In this document: positions 50,170 through 52,342 of the stretch, piece after piece
How positions within the stretch are numbered: the first letter of the stretch is position 1
How the letters are laid out: each line of letters begins with the position of its first letter
From: Desulfosporosinus sp.
GTDB taxonomy: Bacteria > Bacillota > Desulfitobacteriia > Desulfitobacteriales > Desulfitobacteriaceae
NCBI GenBank assembly: GCA_031292095.1
Contig: JARLHU010000114.1
Coordinates: forward strand, 1 to 52,342
Length of the DNA: 52,342 bases
Direction: 5' to 3'
Position numbers and translations under genes: made by a program
Notes under the pieces: generated by a model
Databases searched by the model: none
Told to the model about the DNA's origin: nothing
What the model saw: only the letters and a program-made list of their open reading frames with translations

Positions 50170-52038
50170 ATGTCGATAATAAATCAATATAAAAGAATCA
50201 ATCTTCTGTTGTATAGGATAGTTTTCCTCATCTTCGGAACCATCTCCCCTTTGATAACTTACCTTTGGAAATATCGGAATTCCGACTTGGCCCCGAGCCT
50301 TGATATGGGATGGGTTATGTCTGTTTTTTTCCTGTCATGCTTTCTGGTTTCCTTTATCAGCAAAGACTTCCGCAAGAATATTATTTACCCAGTATATTTG
50401 CTCTTACTCATTTCGGCCCTTTCTGCACTTTATTTCACTGGAGAAACTTATCTTAATAAAGATATTCTGATTATTATCCTTGTAGTCTGTTTCGCCATCT
50501 TCAATTTCCACGTTTGCCTAAGATACAAGGCATACAAGCAGCTTCAGAAGAGTGAGGAGAAATTTAAACTTTTGCTTACTGAAATGAAACATGATATATC
50601 GGAGCGCAAACGTATGGAAAAACAAGTGTTTGATGAAAAAGAACGATTGAAAACGACATTGCTTTCGGCGGGGGATGGTGTTATTTCAACCGATAAATAC
50701 GGCAATGTTGAGTTATTAAATAAGAACGCAGAACAGCTTACAGGTTGGACCCAAGAGGAAGCTTCCGGCAGAAAGTTTGACGAAATTTTCAATATTATTA
50801 ACGAATTTACAAGAGAAAAAAGTGAAAACCTTGTACAAATTATCCTCGAAAGCGGAAAACCGTTTCTAATTGCTAATCATAGAATTCTAATCGAAAAAAA
50901 AGGGACAGAAAGACCAGTCGAAGAAAATGCCGCACCAATAAAGGATGTAGACGGTAATATCAATGGGGTGGTACTGGTATTTAGAGATTACACAGAGACA
51001 AAAGAAAGGCAAAATAGAATTGAATACTTAAGCTATCGTGATCAGCTAACCGGGTTATACAATCGTAGATTCTATGAAGAAGAACTAAAGCGTTTAAACA
51101 CCGAAAGAAATCTTCCCATTTCCATCATTATAGGAGATGTAAATGGTTTAAAGCTTGTTAATGATGCTTTTGGGCATGAGAAAGGAGATGAATTTTTACT
51201 GAAAGCAGCTTCGGCCATCCAAAGAGCGTGCAGAACTGAGGATATAGTTGCGCGCTGGGGTGGGGATGAATTTGTCATTCTTCTGCCAAAAACTAAAACT
51301 GAAGATGCCAGAGAAATTGTTAAGAGAATCAAACAGCTATCTTCAATAGAACATGTCAACGCTGTTTGTGTCAATATAGCATTCGGGTGGGAGACAAAGA
51401 GAACAGCGGATGAAGATATTATGCAAGTCTTGAAAAATGCTGAAGATTATATGTATAAACATAAAATTATTGAGAATGAAGGGCAGAAGGAAAATAGAAT
51501 CAACGCAATAATTCACACGCTGTATGAAAAGAGCCCCAGGGAAGAAAAACACTCTCAAAGAGTAAGCAAAATATGCCAGCAAATTGGGAAAGCAATAGGT
51601 TTTTCAGAGATTGAAGTATGTAAAATTCGAGATGTTGGTCTATTCCATGATATAGGAAAAATAGCAATCGAAGAAGGAATACTTGATAGGCCGGGAAAAC
51701 TTACCGAGCAAGAGCAGGATGAAATAAAGCGGCATCCTGATATCGGTTATAGAATACTAAGCTCATCTCATGAAATGGTAGAATTAGCGGAATATATCTT
51801 AGCTCATCATGAACGATGGGATGGTACAGGTTATCCAAAAGGTTTAAAAGGGGAAGCTATTCCTATGGTCGCAAGAATTATTGCTCTTGCTGACTGCTAT
51901 GACGCAATGACCAGTGAACGACCCTATCGTAATGCTTTGAGTGAAGAAGAAGCACTTGCAGAAATTCGGAATAACACTGGTACACAGTTTGATCCTGAAA
52001 TCGTAAGGATATTTCTTGAAAAGGTCTTAGTCGCATGA
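50170..52038 (+). CDS. membrane PAS-GGDEF-HD-GYP signalling protein
   Basis: A 622-residue c-di-GMP signalling protein. About four N-terminal membrane helices (residues 10-115), a coiled linker, a PAS domain (about 155-270) and a GGDEF domain with RWGGDEF (364-368) and an upstream RTED inhibitory-site motif (R-x-x-D), so it may make c-di-GMP with feedback control. An HD-GYP domain follows, with HDIGK (His493, Asp494) and HHERWDGTGYP (from His546), which degrades c-di-GMP. Both catalytic sites look intact, so the balance must be set by the sensor part. ATG 50170 has TTAGGAG upstream. It is monocistronic. Confidence 0.94.
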   Translation: MSIINQYKRINLLLYRIVFLIFGTISPLITYLWKYRNSDLAPSLDMGWVMSVFFLSCFLVSFISKDFRKNIIYPVYLLLLISALSALYFTGETYLNKDILIIILVVCFAIFNFHVCLRYKAYKQLQKSEEKFKLLLTEMKHDISERKRMEKQVFDEKERLKTTLLSAGDGVISTDKYGNVELLNKNAEQLTGWTQEEASGRKFDEIFNIINEFTREKSENLVQIILESGKPFLIANHRILIEKKGTERPVEENAAPIKDVDGNINGVVLVFRDYTETKERQNRIEYLSYRDQLTGLYNRRFYEEELKRLNTERNLPISIIIGDVNGLKLVNDAFGHEKGDEFLLKAASAIQRACRTEDIVARWGGDEFVILLPKTKTEDAREIVKRIKQLSSIEHVNAVCVNIAFGWETKRTADEDIMQVLKNAEDYMYKHKIIENEGQKENRINAIIHTLYEKSPREEKHSQRVSKICQQIGKAIGFSEIEVCKIRDVGLFHDIGKIAIEEGILDRPGKLTEQEQDEIKRHPDIGYRILSSSHEMVELAEYILAHHERWDGTGYPKGLKGEAIPMVARIIALADCYDAMTSERPYRNALSEEEALAEIRNNTGTQFDPEIVRIFLEKVLVA

Positions 52039-52142
52039 TAGGACTATAGGAGAACAACTGTAACACTCAAAAAAATATAGCCCCTTTGGCATAGCTTTTT
52101 TAAAAGAATATCTATACTTGAGGAATGGTGTTGAAATTATTT

Positions 52143-52178
52143 GCCAGATCGTTTTTGAGCGGTCTGGTTATTTTTTTT
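52143..52178 (+). terminator. strong terminator after the GGDEF/HD-GYP gene
   Basis: Stem CCAGATCG/CGGTCTGG (52144-52167, one wobble), followed by TTATTTTTTTT. Confidence 0.85.
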
Positions 52179-52342
52179 GCGTTGCTCTTATCAATTATTA
52201 ACTATTTTTGGGAGGAGACGAATTAAGTATAATTAACGCTTAATTAATACTAAATTCATCAAATATTTACAATGATCCATTATTATGTACAGTAGGGAAT
52301 AGTGCCAATGAAGTCAACTGGGTATTAAGCTTAGGATTTTAA
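52179..52342. other. right-edge spacer
   Basis: AT-rich; GGGAGGAGACG at 52211 resembles a ribosome site, but no start follows at the right distance. Nothing can be called before the window ends. Confidence 0.3.

Overview
The window reads as a chromosomal stretch of an anaerobic, spore-forming, corrinoid-using Firmicute, most like the Desulfosporosinus/Desulfitobacterium group. The reasons are the low-GC sequence with strong AGGAGG-type ribosome sites and many TTG/GTG starts, the corrinoid methyl-transfer genes with their activase, a 2-oxoacid:acceptor oxidoreductase, an NAD(P)-malic enzyme, a Spo0F-like receiver and a tiny Gly/Trp-rich gene behind a sigma-K-like promoter. The genus is an inference. 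I saw no rRNA, no convincing tRNA and no CRISPR array.

1-5.3 kb: the 5' part of an Ala-rich helical-repeat protein gene (minus strand, runs off the left edge), a c-type cytochrome lipoprotein, a Crp/Fnr regulator, a small zinc-ribbon protein and a dead IS4-family transposase. 5.2-13.8 kb is accessory-looking. It holds a PadR-controlled FtsW-like gene that is truncated and joined to a headless DUF4830 gene, a DUF3888 lipoprotein, an ECF sigma/DUF4179 anti-sigma pair, a lone receiver protein, a remnant of a DUF1906 protein, and two copies of a ~65-residue gene separated by a 292-bp hairpin-rich element with ~40-bp terminal inverted repeats.

14-22.4 kb: an Amt ammonium transporter behind a possible attenuator, a class A penicillin-binding protein, an AMP-forming acyl-CoA synthetase with one in-frame TGA, and a YtrA-like GntR/ABC transporter operon led by a perfect 23-bp inverted repeat.

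22.5-30 kb is the most coherent system: a corrinoid methyl-transfer locus. It has a HutC-type GntR regulator, two paralogous corrinoid proteins, a DUF2284 protein, a methyltetrahydrofolate-type methyltransferase, a URO-D-type methyltransferase, a 56-residue unknown protein, a DUF1638-like remnant and a RACE-type activase. HutC-type GT-N-TA-N-AC sites sit at the same offset downstream of two sigma-A-like promoters, one before the regulator and one before the DUF2284 gene, so a self-regulated regulon can be predicted. The likely chemistry is transfer of a methyl group from a methylated donor (an O-methyl aromatic or similar) through a corrinoid protein to tetrahydrofolate, with the activase re-reducing Co(II).

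30-52 kb: a Bcr/CflA exporter, a DUF3786 protein overlapping an anion permease, an orphan ParA, a ChrA chromate-type transporter, an ArsR regulator followed by a truncated thioredoxin-like gene, malic enzyme, a ferritin-like protein, 2-oxoacid:acceptor oxidoreductase alpha and beta subunits, a slipin-type membrane protein, a peroxiredoxin, a hybrid histidine kinase, a DUF1906 hydrolase-like protein, the tiny Gly/Trp-rich gene, an AlkC-like DNA repair protein, an MFS transporter and a PAS-GGDEF-HD-GYP signalling protein.
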